A program made the position numbers and the translations under genes. From a virus, in the IMG/VR virus record IMGVR_UViG_3300048924_000308, positions 1-53,335 of that record: DNA of 53,335 nt, one strand, 5' to 3'. Below, piece after piece: positions 1-7,331 of the stretch; the stretch's first letter is position 1; each line of letters starts with the position of its first letter. The notes under the pieces were generated by a model. The model had not been told where the DNA came from and ran no database searches. It saw nothing but the letters and a program-made list of their open reading frames with translations.

Positions 1-50
1 CTTCGTTGCTGAGCACCGCTCTGCGGCAGGCGGCGAAGATGTAGTGCAGT

Positions 51-127
51 GGTGGCTGTAGCTCAGTTGGTAGAGTCCAGGATTGTGATTCCTGTCGTCG
101 TGGGTTCGAGTCCCATCAGCCACCCCA
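51..127 (+). tRNA. tRNA-His (GUG anticodon)
   Basis: The sequence folds as a standard cloverleaf: acceptor GTGGCTG (52-58) pairs with CAGCCAC (117-123), discriminator C124, encoded CCA 125-127. The anticodon loop ATTGTGATT carries GTG, so it reads CAC/CAU histidine codons. An extra G at 51 opposite C124 is the G-1 typical of tRNA-His. The 3' half from base 80 is shared with the right prophage end, so part of this functional gene is supplied by the phage. Confidence 0.95.
80..127. repeat. attL core (48-bp direct repeat)
   Basis: The 48 bases from the anticodon stem to the CCA end of tRNA-His are identical to 53226-53273. After one mismatch the next six bases (AGAATT) also match. This is the crossover region for the tyrosine integrase at 1065-2282. 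Confidence 0.93.
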
Positions 128-179
128 AAGAATTAAGCAATATCAGGCAGTTGAGCGTTCGCGAAGATTGCACATAGCG

Positions 180-210
180 AAATTCGGAACGAAAATCGAA
201 ATTTCGGAAT
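180..210. promoter_or_regulatory. Candidate left integrase arm-type sites
   Basis: Two copies of a TTCGGAA motif with A/T-rich flanks (AAATTCGGAAC at 180-190 and AAATTTCGGAAT at 199-210) lie 50-80 bases inside attL. A near-identical GAATTTCGGAAC occurs at 53107-53118 inside attR. Paired short motifs inside both ends are what arm-type integrase sites look like. The function is inferred. Confidence 0.4.
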
Positions 211-212
211 AA

Positions 213-241
213 AGCCCGCATCGGTGATGCGGGCTTTTTTC
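213..241 (+). terminator. Rho-independent terminator after tRNA-His
   Basis: GCCCGCATC (214-222) and GATGCGGGC (226-234) form a 9-bp stem with a 3-base loop, followed by a run of T. It lies in phage DNA and replaces the original host terminator now found at 53286-53318. Confidence 0.85.
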
Positions 242-269
242 GTTGCGATTGCAAAACGGGGCGACTTAA

Positions 270-1040
270 ATGAAGCGAGCGAGGTTGAAAAAGGTCGTCG
301 TAAGCCGATCAACATGGAAGACGATCTCGGCCGATCACCGCTTCAGCGTGCTGCTCTTAGGGCAGATCTATAACGAGATCACCATGCTTCACCGAATGTC
401 TGTCGCGTGCCGCAAACCTCCGGGCGACGACTCCCCGCAGACGGACGCAATGTACGGGCAGCTTGCGATGTTGACCCGCTTGATTTGCGGCAAGCTTTAC
501 GAGTCGCATATCGCCATCAATTCGAAAGCTGTCTCACTGTTCATGCGGGAGCACTGCTTTCCGCTTGAACCCGAAGAGAAAGGGCTAGAAAAGCTCAAGG
601 AATTCAATCGACTGATCAGCTCAGCCGCATGGCTTGAGCGTGCAAGAAATGGTCATAGCATGCATTTTCCGACGCAGGACCAATGGGACGACGCGATCTC
701 CGCGTCGCTCAGGGACGGCGGAGCGTACACGGCCATTGTTGGTGATGTAGTGGGCGACAGCTTCTACCTATCTTCGGCGGAAATTGCGTCACTATCGTTC
801 TACAGTGCTGCTGGCCCAACTTGGAGAGAAGGCTTGCGGACATTTGCGAGCGATACAGTGAAATTGACGTCAGCGCTCAGTGCACTGATCCGCGCTGCAC
901 TTGACCCATATTTTCGCAACTTGTGCAGGACGCAACAGAGGGGCGTCCGAATAAAGGACGCCAAACAGTTTGAGATGCCCCGCATGAGCGACTTCTACCT
1001 GCCGTACTATTTCGACTTCGAGCCGTCAAAGAAAAACTGA
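270..1040 (+). CDS. Unknown 256-aa protein next to attL
   Basis: I recognise no family. The protein looks soluble, with no signal peptide or membrane segment, and is largely helical with tryptophans and aromatic residues at the C end (YLPYYFDFEP). The start ATG has a GGGG stretch about 8 bases upstream. It is a single gene on the plus strand, convergent with the integrase, and is visibly richer in A/T than the neighbouring early genes. A lone, opposed, AT-richer gene at an att end is the usual place for a lysogeny-expressed accessory gene (moron), for example exclusion or defence. That role is only inferred from position. Confidence 0.75.
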   Translation: MKRARLKKVVVSRSTWKTISADHRFSVLLLGQIYNEITMLHRMSVACRKPPGDDSPQTDAMYGQLAMLTRLICGKLYESHIAINSKAVSLFMREHCFPLEPEEKGLEKLKEFNRLISSAAWLERARNGHSMHFPTQDQWDDAISASLRDGGAYTAIVGDVVGDSFYLSSAEIASLSFYSAAGPTWREGLRTFASDTVKLTSALSALIRAALDPYFRNLCRTQQRGVRIKDAKQFEMPRMSDFYLPYYFDFEPSKKN

Positions 1041-1064
1041 AACACGAGCCGAGGTGCTGGGTCT

Positions 1065-2282
1065 TTACTCCGTCGCTTTCGCGACTTTGACTTTGCGTCG
1101 GTCGTAGTGACGATGCGTCGTGCTCGGGTTCGCGTGCGCGGCAAAATCGTACGCATCGTCGTCGCGATTTGAAAGCTTCGCGGTGATCGCGGTGGGCCGG
1201 ATATCGGAGAGGGCGAAGTACTCGGGATGGTCCGTTAGCATGAGCTCCATGCCACCGCGAATCGGCCGGTTGATGCGATTGGCGATGCGCTGCGCGGCCT
1301 CGCGCATCTTCTTCGCCTCGAACTCCGTCGCGATGTCCTTATCGAACGCACCGATGTACGTGTACATCGCATCCTGCCAGACGGACGACCAGCCGCTCTT
1401 TGAGTAGGGTTGGCCAGTGCGGTTCGGAAACAGGAAAAGGCTCTGCACCTTGCGATCGCGCTTGGCGCGTTCGACGACCACGCGCAGGCGCGTCGACCAC
1501 TCTCGCAGCTTGCTGACCTCGGCTTCGCCTTTCTTGCGCTTTGCATTGATCACACGCACGCCGGCGTCGAGCAGACCCGACATATGGAAAGGGCGGATCT
1601 CGGCGGCGCGGAAGCCGGTGAGATAGCAGAACATCGCGGCGAGTCCCATCGTCCGGTACGACTGTTCCTGCTTCAGCGCCCACAGGTAGAAGCGCACGAC
1701 CTGGCCGCGCTCGATTGCGCGCACATCCTTTTCGGTCTTGTTCTGCATCATGCCTACGAACGGATTTGCCTTCACGAGTCCCCAGCGGATCGCGTAATTG
1801 CAGATCGTCGTCATCAGCGCCATGTCCTTGTTCGCGCCGGCGGGCGCACCGGCTTTCGAGCGCTGATCGAGGTATTGATAGCCATGGATTGTCTCGAGGC
1901 TCAATGGCGCCATGCGGCCGAAGAAACGCGTGAGGCGATCGTATTGCCCTTTGCGGACCTGTTTGCCTTCCTTCGACTGATCGCGGTAATGCATAACGTC
2001 GACCTCGTCGCGGAAACGCTCGATCATCTCGGCGACGGATCCCGAGATGACCTGGCCGGCCTGAATGTCGAGCGCCTGGCGCTTGGCGGTGCGCTCGGCG
2101 ACGGCGATCTGATGGCGATCGCCCAGCGGCGCGGTGGCCAGCGTCTGAGTGCGGCCGTCTGGGAACTTGTACCAGTACGAGATGCGCCGGGCCCCCGTGC
2201 GCTTGTAGAGTCGGTCGACGCCGGTCGTTTCGTTGGTTGCTGCGCGTTTCTCAGCTGAACGCTTGGAGGTTGGGCGATGCAT
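1065..2282 (-). CDS. int: Tyrosine recombinase (phage integrase), 405 aa
   Basis: This enzyme catalyses site-specific recombination between phage attP and the tRNA-His attB. An N-terminal arm/core-binding region (about 1-185) is followed by a catalytic domain. Likely catalytic residues are Arg225 (TGFRAAEI), Arg362 (SDIRPTAIT, where the more usual preceding His is replaced by Ser/Asp), a His near 383 and nucleophile Tyr393 (THRHYDRR) near the C end. The start at 2282 is chosen because it overlaps the end of the DUF4224 gene by 32 bases; further upstream the frame runs antisense-like through that gene. It is the last gene of a leftward ASCH-DUF4224-int set and lies about 1 kb from attL, the normal position. 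Confidence 0.93.
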   Translation of the reverse strand: MHRPTSKRSAEKRAATNETTGVDRLYKRTGARRISYWYKFPDGRTQTLATAPLGDRHQIAVAERTAKRQALDIQAGQVISGSVAEMIERFRDEVDVMHYRDQSKEGKQVRKGQYDRLTRFFGRMAPLSLETIHGYQYLDQRSKAGAPAGANKDMALMTTICNYAIRWGLVKANPFVGMMQNKTEKDVRAIERGQVVRFYLWALKQEQSYRTMGLAAMFCYLTGFRAAEIRPFHMSGLLDAGVRVINAKRKKGEAEVSKLREWSTRLRVVVERAKRDRKVQSLFLFPNRTGQPYSKSGWSSVWQDAMYTYIGAFDKDIATEFEAKKMREAAQRIANRINRPIRGGMELMLTDHPEYFALSDIRPTAITAKLSNRDDDAYDFAAHANPSTTHRHYDRRKVKVAKATE

Positions 2283-2478
2283 CGTATCGTGATGTCTTGT
2301 TGTCGGTTGTGATGCCGAGCTTCCTGTCATGGTAGGCGCGCGCGACCTTCGGCAGACCATTCCGGTCGACGACATAACGCCAGTGGTTCTGATCAAGCCA
2401 CTTCGTCATGGCGGCGCGCTGGTTCGGCTTGCAGTCGACGAGCTCGGCCAGTTCTTTGGAGGTGAGATAGTCGCTCAT
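2251..2478 (-). CDS. DUF4224 protein, candidate excisionase/RDF
   Basis: The 75-residue protein begins YLTSKELAELVDCKPNQR and continues with a W..VDRNGLPKVAR segment, the DUF4224 pattern. These small winged-helix-like proteins usually sit directly upstream of phage integrases and are suspected to set recombination direction. The gene overlaps the ASCH gene by ATGA and the integrase by 32 bases, so all three are translationally coupled. The excisionase role is inferred from position. Confidence 0.8.
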   Translation of the reverse strand: MSDYLTSKELAELVDCKPNQRAAMTKWLDQNHWRYVVDRNGLPKVARAYHDRKLGITTDNKTSRYDASPNLQAFS

Positions 2479-2900
2479 GCGATCGCTCCGAGTTCGTGCA
2501 TCTGGCGCAGTTGCGTCGATACGTCGGCAGGGACGTCGAAGAAGCCGAGGGCACCTTTGCAGGCGACGAATGGTACAGGCTTCGCATCGACAATCTGGAA
2601 ACCGAACTGGTCGGCCATATGCCAGGGCGACACGCGGTTCTCCGGCGCCGCGCAACCGACAATGGTGACGACTCCGACAATGCCTCCGCGCTCGAGCTGA
2701 TCGCGCGGAGGGAAATAGCTGCGATAGCCGACATGCAATGCGGTTGCGAGTGCATCGTCGTATTCATCGCGCGTCATTCCCGTGCCAGCATGAATGAGCA
2801 CGCGGCCGCGGAACTTCGTCGACCATGTCCGGTTTTCGATGTCCTTGTGGCCGTTGACGATCAGCCACGCCCACGGCTGGCGGATGGACAGGGCTTTCAT
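2475..2900 (-). CDS. ASCH-domain protein, 141 aa
   Basis: The N end SIRQPWAWLIVNGHKDIENRTW is the signature of ASCH (PUA-like, RNA-binding) domains, followed by GRVLIHAGTGM and a GGIVGVVTIVGC strand. ASCH proteins are found in phages and some defence or RNA-modification loci; the substrate here is unknown. GGAGG lies 4 bases before the ATG at 2900, which decides that start over one seven codons upstream. It is first gene of the ASCH-DUF4224-int set and starts 85 bases from the divergent membrane-protein gene. Confidence 0.85.
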   Translation of the reverse strand: MKALSIRQPWAWLIVNGHKDIENRTWSTKFRGRVLIHAGTGMTRDEYDDALATALHVGYRSYFPPRDQLERGGIVGVVTIVGCAAPENRVSPWHMADQFGFQIVDAKPVPFVACKGALGFFDVPADVSTQLRQMHELGAIA

Positions 2901-2984
2901 CGGGCCTCCGAAGAAGCGCATGGCTTGCGGCAGCCGCTCGGCGCACGTACCATCGCGCCAGAAAATAAGATTGGGAGTTCACGC

Positions 2985-3608
2985 ATGCCTTACCTCAAGC
3001 GATGGGGTTCCTTCGCAATAGCGTTTCTGGCGGGAATGATGGTCACGGCCTTTATAAAATGGCCGCCGGCACAAAGTTCCGATTGGGCGGCGTGGGTGCA
3101 GGCGTTTGGCTCGATCGGCGCAATCGGTGTTGCTATCTACGTCTCGTGGGCCCAAGCCAGAAATGACCGATTGCGAGAACGAGAACGTGAAAACGCAGAC
3201 GCCGACGACGTTTTGATGAACATTCAGGCAATCATCGAAAACGCGTCGTATGTGATGGGCGAGATGCCTGACATCGCGTCGACGGATGGAGCCATCGAGT
3301 CCTACTTCCGCAGCTCTTTCTCCCCAATCAAAATCCGATGTGCCACCCAAGCTCTCGCCGCGATCGAGATCCATCGCCTCAAGTGGTATAAAGCGATCGA
3401 ACTGGTGCTTGAGATGAGAGAGTTTTTTTCGAACGCCGATCAAGCCGTCATGGCACTCAACAGTGCGTTCGCGAACAGAAGCATCGGTCAAAGCTATCAA
3501 ATGCAACTCGACAGGATTACTCGCTGCAAGGCGTCGGCCGTCGACGTAGTAAATGAAATATCGAATCTGCGAGAAACCGTTCGCAGCTTTAATTCCAAGA
3601 GCGTGTGA
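2985..3608 (+). CDS. Membrane protein of unknown function, 207 aa
   Basis: Two hydrophobic segments (about residues 8-25 and 36-56, the second containing GSIGAIGVAIYVSWAQA) are followed by a charged, helical cytoplasmic region of about 150 residues. GGGAG sits about 8 bases upstream of the ATG. The second segment and following charged stretch resemble small phage or plasmid membrane proteins often annotated only as hypothetical. The gene is opposed to its neighbours, splits the leftward operon between the DUF5131 and ASCH genes, and is AT-richer than they are. This suggests an inserted accessory gene, possibly superinfection exclusion. No function is proven. Confidence 0.8.
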   Translation: MPYLKRWGSFAIAFLAGMMVTAFIKWPPAQSSDWAAWVQAFGSIGAIGVAIYVSWAQARNDRLRERERENADADDVLMNIQAIIENASYVMGEMPDIASTDGAIESYFRSSFSPIKIRCATQALAAIEIHRLKWYKAIELVLEMREFFSNADQAVMALNSAFANRSIGQSYQMQLDRITRCKASAVDVVNEISNLRETVRSFNSKSV

Positions 3609-3610
3609 GT

Positions 3611-4669
3611 TCATTTGACCGCCCGAGGGAATTCGTCGTGCGTGCGCCCGTCGAGTAGGCGGCCTGCGGCTTTCTTGCCAACAGGGAACAGCGGTCTGCC
3701 GTAGCCGCCGTTCTCCCGGAAATCGCCGTGACCAAGCGTCCCATCTGGCCATGCCGAGACGTGCTTGATAATCAAGGAGCCCGGGAGTTGCTTCTGTTGT
3801 TCTGGCGTTTGCATCGCCCATTCACCCCATTGCTTGAATAGGAACGGCACGCGTGCAGCTGCGCATTGGTCGCGCAGCGATCGTGCCCAATCAGGATGCA
3901 TTGGCCGTGCGCCGTGGCCGCTTTCGCCGCCGCAGATCACCCAGTCAATACCATCGTCGTAACCCGTCCAACTTGCGAGTGCGCCGCAATGCTCGCAAAG
4001 CGGTACGAGATCGCCGCCGGCGATGCTGGTGTCGACCACATCGACGTCGACGTATTGACTGTCCGGACAGTAGTCCATGCAGGTGATACCGGTTGGGTCC
4101 AGCCAGCGTTTTAGGTTGATCGGCCCGAGCATTGGTTCGATGCTAAGAAAGCGGGCCGCCGCCGGCACCTCGAGCAGCTTCGGAATGTCGCGATCGGCTT
4201 CTTCTTGATTGACGACGGTCGCGCCGAGCCAGACATTGTCGCGTCCGGCCAGCCAGTCATGCGAGCGTGCACGCGCAACCATCTCGAACACGTTGCCGAT
4301 GCGCTTCGTAAGCAGCAGCCAATTCAGGTTCGGCGTCAACTCGATCAGATCGAAGAGGTCGCGGCGCCATGCCGGATCGACGGCATTGTCGAAGACGTCG
4401 GCGAGTGACGCGCAAAACACGCGCTGGCGCCGGCCGTGCTTCGCGAAGAACTCGGCGTGCTGCTTGTTCCATTGAAGCGGCTTGCGCCAGTTGGCGGCCG
4501 ACGTGCGACGACGTGGCGCTCTGGGCCCCCAGTTGATCGCGATGCCGCCGGAGAAGCGCGCATTGCGTGCCTCGGCATAGCAGTGTTCGCAGCCCGGCCC
4601 GACCTTCTGGCAGCCTTCCCACGAGTTGAACGTGTGGTCGGTCCATTCGATCTTGCTGTTCTCGCTCAT
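3611..4669 (-). CDS. DUF5131 / phage Gp37-Gp68 family protein, 352 aa
   Basis: The N end (IEWTDHTFNSWEGCQKVGPG, then CEHCYAEARNARF) carries the Cys-rich CxxxxxxxCxxCY cluster of the phage Gp37/Gp68 family, related in motif to radical-SAM iron-sulfur enzymes. Further blocks are LTKRIGN, FLSIEPMLGPI and WVICGGESGHGARP, all typical of the family. A second pair CEHC occurs near residue 230. The biochemical role is not established. In other genomes this family is often next to a three-Cys-motif partner; I see no such partner here. It is the last gene of the main leftward early operon. Confidence 0.9.
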   Translation of the reverse strand: MSENSKIEWTDHTFNSWEGCQKVGPGCEHCYAEARNARFSGGIAINWGPRAPRRRTSAANWRKPLQWNKQHAEFFAKHGRRQRVFCASLADVFDNAVDPAWRRDLFDLIELTPNLNWLLLTKRIGNVFEMVARARSHDWLAGRDNVWLGATVVNQEEADRDIPKLLEVPAAARFLSIEPMLGPINLKRWLDPTGITCMDYCPDSQYVDVDVVDTSIAGGDLVPLCEHCGALASWTGYDDGIDWVICGGESGHGARPMHPDWARSLRDQCAAARVPFLFKQWGEWAMQTPEQQKQLPGSLIIKHVSAWPDGTLGHGDFRENGGYGRPLFPVGKKAAGRLLDGRTHDEFPRAVK

Positions 4670-4709
4670 GTTAGGATTAACTCCCGATCTTTAGGTATAG
4701 GTGGCCGAC

Positions 4710-4955
4710 ATGACCGCTGGGATCGTTGAGAGCTACCGAGGCTTTCGGATTGAAATGTCTCTCGCCGAAATGCCTACTGAATGGATATGGACCGTCGCCA
4801 TTAACCGGGAAGGCCGCAACACAGAAGAATCTGGTATGCGTGGATTCAGCCAAAGTGCAGGTAAGTCTGAAGCGGATGCACTTGTCCTTGGCATCAAGCT
4901 CTTGAAAAAGGCTGAGCGACAAATCGATAGTTGGCATGAGGCGAGAGAAAGCTGA
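4710..4955 (+). CDS. Small unknown protein, 81 aa
   Basis: The protein has the YRGFRIEMSL...W.WTVAINREG pattern common in small Burkholderia phage proteins of unknown role. AGGTGG lies 5 bases before the ATG at 4710; a GTG three codons upstream is a possible alternative. It is on the strand opposite to the leftward operon. A 10-bp stem hairpin at 4950-4978 begins within its stop codon. Confidence 0.65.
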   Translation: MTAGIVESYRGFRIEMSLAEMPTEWIWTVAINREGRNTEESGMRGFSQSAGKSEADALVLGIKLLKKAERQIDSWHEARES

Positions 4956-4978
4956 CGCCTCGGCGCCTGGCGTCAGCT
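4950..4978. terminator. Strong hairpin after the small plus-strand gene
   Basis: AGCTGACGCC (4950-4959) and GGCGTCAGCT (4969-4978) form a perfect 10-bp stem with a 9-base loop. There is no T-run, so termination is uncertain; an mRNA-stabilising or attenuating role is possible. Confidence 0.45.
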
Positions 4979-5021
4979 CATTGACGCTAAAGATTTGCGC
5001 CTTAAAGCCGAATACACCGGT

Positions 5022-5264
5022 ATGCAAAATGAGAACCAACCCCCGATCGGGCCGACCCATCCTTTGTGGAACGAGGCAGTTGCGCTTGAAGAAAGCGTTC
5101 GAACGATTCGAAAGGCGCGAGGGAAACTTAATCCCGAAGACTGTGAACGGGGCACGGTGCAACGTTTGGAAGTACTCGAGGATTTTTTGCGCGACGTTCT
5201 TCGGGCGATGGGCATAGACCCGGACGCCGGAGACGATGAATTCGGGATCGGTGCCGCCGGCTAA
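5022..5264 (+). CDS. Small unknown protein A of a paralogous pair, 80 aa
   Basis: The central block VRTIRKARG.LNPEDC..GT and the C-terminal FL.D.LR.MG.DPDA motif recur in the 80-aa protein at 5819-6061. Compared codon by codon, the two genes differ mostly at third positions of this reading frame, which is direct evidence that the plus-strand frame is the one under selection. No clear Shine-Dalgarno sequence precedes the ATG. The protein is acidic at the C end. Function unknown. Confidence 0.7.
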   Translation: MQNENQPPIGPTHPLWNEAVALEESVRTIRKARGKLNPEDCERGTVQRLEVLEDFLRDVLRAMGIDPDAGDDEFGIGAAG

Positions 5265-5272
5265 GTAATCGT

Positions 5273-5776
5273 TCATGCTTCACCTTTCTTTACGGATGCC
5301 GCGATAGCGCGGTCGGCGATCTTGTCCCAATACTGCGATGTAACGTCGTCGTCGCAGGGACAAACTGACGTTGTGCCCGAATGGTGTCGGCCCGACAGGA
5401 ACGTCATAGACATGAGTGCCGTGCGAGCCCACCGCCAACGCTCCGCGTCCTTCGCCACTGCGCTGCCATCGACATTGGCAAACTCGATCCGACCGCCTAC
5501 ACTCGAAGATGCGGGCGCCCTGTGTTCCCTCGAAACGCCCGCACCGCCTGCCTCGCCTCCTTCCGGAGCGAGGCTTTTTTCTGCGCTGTAAGCTTCAGCG
5601 GCGCGGCGATTCCATGCGCTGGTGGCCGACCGGGCGTCGAGATGCATCAGTGCGCCTTGCATGCCTTGGCACTTCCAATCAGAACAGCTCGCGCCATGGT
5701 GGCGACCCATATGCTTCAGTTCCGGCTCGCCGCCGCAAAACGGGCATGGCAGTAGATTCTTGATGTTCTCGTTCAT
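5273..5776 (-). CDS. Lar-family (restriction alleviation-like) protein, 167 aa
   Basis: The N end LLPCPFCGGEPELKHM...C..W.C is the Cys4 zinc motif of the Lar/restriction-alleviation family, followed by TSAWNRRA, the usual end of that domain. Rac prophage Lar modulates type I restriction in Escherichia coli. Residues after about 60 are a low-complexity linker and an unrelated tail (WRWARTALMSMTFLSG...), so this is a Lar-like domain with an extension. GAGG precedes the ATG. Anti-restriction activity is inferred from family only. Confidence 0.8.
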   Translation of the reverse strand: MNENIKNLLPCPFCGGEPELKHMGRHHGASCSDWKCQGMQGALMHLDARSATSAWNRRAAEAYSAEKSLAPEGGEAGGAGVSREHRAPASSSVGGRIEFANVDGSAVAKDAERWRWARTALMSMTFLSGRHHSGTTSVCPCDDDVTSQYWDKIADRAIAASVKKGEA

Positions 5777-6177
5777 TCAGACCTCAAGATTTTCAATGCG
5801 GTTGCCGACAACCGATGCATGGAAAACATCAGCCTTGACCCAAACGATCCGATGTGGAGCCTCGCGCGCTCCATGGAAAACACCGTTCGCACGATCCGGA
5901 AAGCACGCGGTCTGCGCAATCCTGAAGACTGCGTGCAGGGAACGCTGGACCACGAAGACGTGACCGTTGAATTCCTGAAAGATCTGATGCGCATGATGGG
6001 CGACGATCCAGATGCGCCCGATGAAGGTGACGAGCACGGCGAGCTCGGCGCCGACGCCTGAAGCGCCTTACTAGTCTTGCGACGGGTTTTCAGCATTGCG
6101 CCGAACGCCATCCCGAGAGCGAGCGCGAAGAGCATGTAAACAGCGCCGATTAGTGCGCCGACAGTGATGGTGTTCAC
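5773..6177 (-). CDS. Possible small membrane protein overlapping an antisense gene
   Basis: The first 38 residues contain one convincing membrane helix (GALIGAVYMLFALALGMAFGAML) followed by a basic end. After that the frame runs antisense through the 5819-6061 gene and is Ser/Arg-rich, so the tail may be incidental. The gene overlaps its neighbours by ATGA at both ends, which supports expression. The real functional part is probably only the N-terminal helix. Confidence 0.45.
   Translation of the reverse strand: MNTITVGALIGAVYMLFALALGMAFGAMLKTRRKTSKALQASAPSSPCSSPSSGASGSSPIMRIRSFRNSTVTSSWSSVPCTQSSGLRRPRAFRIVRTVFSMERARLHIGSFGSRLMFSMHRLSATALKILRSE
5819..6061 (+). CDS. Small unknown protein B of a paralogous pair, 80 aa
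   Basis: This protein is the same length as the product of 5022-5264 and shares VRTIRKARG, NPEDC and DPDAPDE-like blocks. Third-position differences dominate between the two genes. It lies antisense to the tail of the possible membrane-protein gene at 5773-6177. The C end is strongly acidic (DPDAPDEGDEHGE). Function unknown. Confidence 0.7.
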   Translation: MENISLDPNDPMWSLARSMENTVRTIRKARGLRNPEDCVQGTLDHEDVTVEFLKDLMRMMGDDPDAPDEGDEHGELGADA

Positions 6178-6644
6178 TGGACCTCCGATGCCCGGTCAAG
6201 ACGCTCGATCTCTGCGAGTATCAGTGCACCCGCTTTCACGAGGTTGCGGCGCGGCGTCCCGGGCTTCCACCATTTAGCGGCCCAGGGCCATCCTCCCGGA
6301 ACGCCTCCCCACGAATGCGCCGCTTCGCTTGCGTACGCAGCTGCTGCTTCTGCGAGTTCGCCATCGATATGCAGATCATCATGCTCAGGCGCCCACCATT
6401 CGACCTCTACTTGCCGGACGCGCTCTGCGAGCACATCGCGTGCTGCGTTCGTCAGCGATGTCGTGTCCACAGGGTTATCCACTGTTTCTGTGGATAACTT
6501 CTCGGCTGCCTGGAATACATCCCATGCGAGGACGGTACCGTATTCCGCATAGCCGTCGCCTTCCATGCTGAGCACAGCGTTGATGTGGTCCGGCGCTACA
6601 ACCTGCCGCAAGATCTCCTCGAAGCGTTCGCGCAGGTTGCTCAC
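6174..6644 (-). CDS. Conserved phage protein of unknown function, 156 aa
   Basis: The protein has the segment ARDVLAERVRQVEVEWWAPEHDD followed by GELAEAAAAYA and WWKPGTPRRNLVKAGALILAEIERLDRA. This arrangement is widely seen in phage early regions, often within eaa-like or unnamed proteins. No enzymatic role is known to me. It overlaps both neighbours by ATGA, so it belongs to the leftward early operon. Confidence 0.8.
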   Translation of the reverse strand: MSNLRERFEEILRQVVAPDHINAVLSMEGDGYAEYGTVLAWDVFQAAEKLSTETVDNPVDTTSLTNAARDVLAERVRQVEVEWWAPEHDDLHIDGELAEAAAAYASEAAHSWGGVPGGWPWAAKWWKPGTPRRNLVKAGALILAEIERLDRASEVQ

Positions 6645-7054
6645 GATTCACCTCGAGCACGTTTGACAGCGTCGTTGATCGCGACCATGTCCGCCCAGTA
6701 TTCGCTTTGCGACGGACGGAAGTTCGGATCTTTGGTGATGAGCTGTGCGAAGAGGCCATCGATCGCGGCATGCGCTTTTGCGAGCAGATCGACGGCGAAC
6801 TCGTCGACGGGCGCTGGCGGTCGCGGACCATACGGCCCGTGCAGCGTGAGGGTGGGGAGGAAGCGCGAGGGCTCGAGCTCGTTATCGATCTTCATGCAGA
6901 ACACACGGCCGCCCTGCGAGACGAGAGCAACCATAAGCCGCTCTTGCTTCGTATCGCCGCCGACATAGAAGCCTTCGTTGTTCAGCATCGCGCGGACTTG
7001 CGGCTGCAGCAGATCGATCTCTTCGGCCTGGCCGATCAGGATTGGATTGCGCAT
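6641..7054 (-). CDS. Unknown early protein, 137 aa
   Basis: I recognise no family. The N half has alternating strand-like segments (GFYVGGDTKQERLMVALVSQGGRVFCMKI) and the C half a helix (FAVDLLAKAHAAIDGLFAQLI). It overlaps the next gene by ATGA. An early-operon protein of unknown role. Confidence 0.65.
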   Translation of the reverse strand: MRNPILIGQAEEIDLLQPQVRAMLNNEGFYVGGDTKQERLMVALVSQGGRVFCMKIDNELEPSRFLPTLTLHGPYGPRPPAPVDEFAVDLLAKAHAAIDGLFAQLITKDPNFRPSQSEYWADMVAINDAVKRARGES

Positions 7055-7118
7055 TGATAACTCCTAAAAAGGGACCGGGCTTTGGCGGCCCGGTCCAAAC
7101 CACGCCGCGCTCCGAGGG

Positions 7119-7331
7119 TTAGCGCGCCGTACTACGCTGCTGCAGGGCGTTGCGTGCGATGACCACTTTTCCGATGGTCAACGTCACTGCTTCGCCGCGA
7201 TCGCACGCGAGCATCTCGACGAACGCGCTGCACAGTCCGTGCGCTGCGTTGTCGGTGGGCCGGTGCGATGTTGCATAGGTGCGCGCGCGTTCGAGGAACT
7301 GCGCCCGGCGGCGCGCGGCTTCGTTTCGCAT
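7119..7331 (-). CDS. Small unknown protein, 70 aa
   Basis: A basic N end (MRNEAARRRAQFLERARTYA) precedes a short hydrophobic region. The start codon overlaps the stop of the upstream secreted-protein gene (TGATG), which indicates coupling; a GTG one codon earlier is equally possible. No known family. Confidence 0.55.
   Translation of the reverse strand: MRNEAARRRAQFLERARTYATSHRPTDNAAHGLCSAFVEMLACDRGEAVTLTIGKVVIARNALQQRSTAR

Noticed and set aside
1410-2258. Long plus-strand open frame over the integrase gene
   Set aside because: It is the antisense of integrase codons, His/Arg/Leu-rich, and has no ribosome-binding site. High GC makes such frames common.
4677-5276. Leftward 199-codon open frame overlapping the start of the Lar-like gene's stop by ATGA
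   Set aside because: It runs antisense to two convincing plus-strand genes (4710-4955, 5022-5264). The paralog comparison shows selection on the plus frame, and its product has no protein-like pattern.
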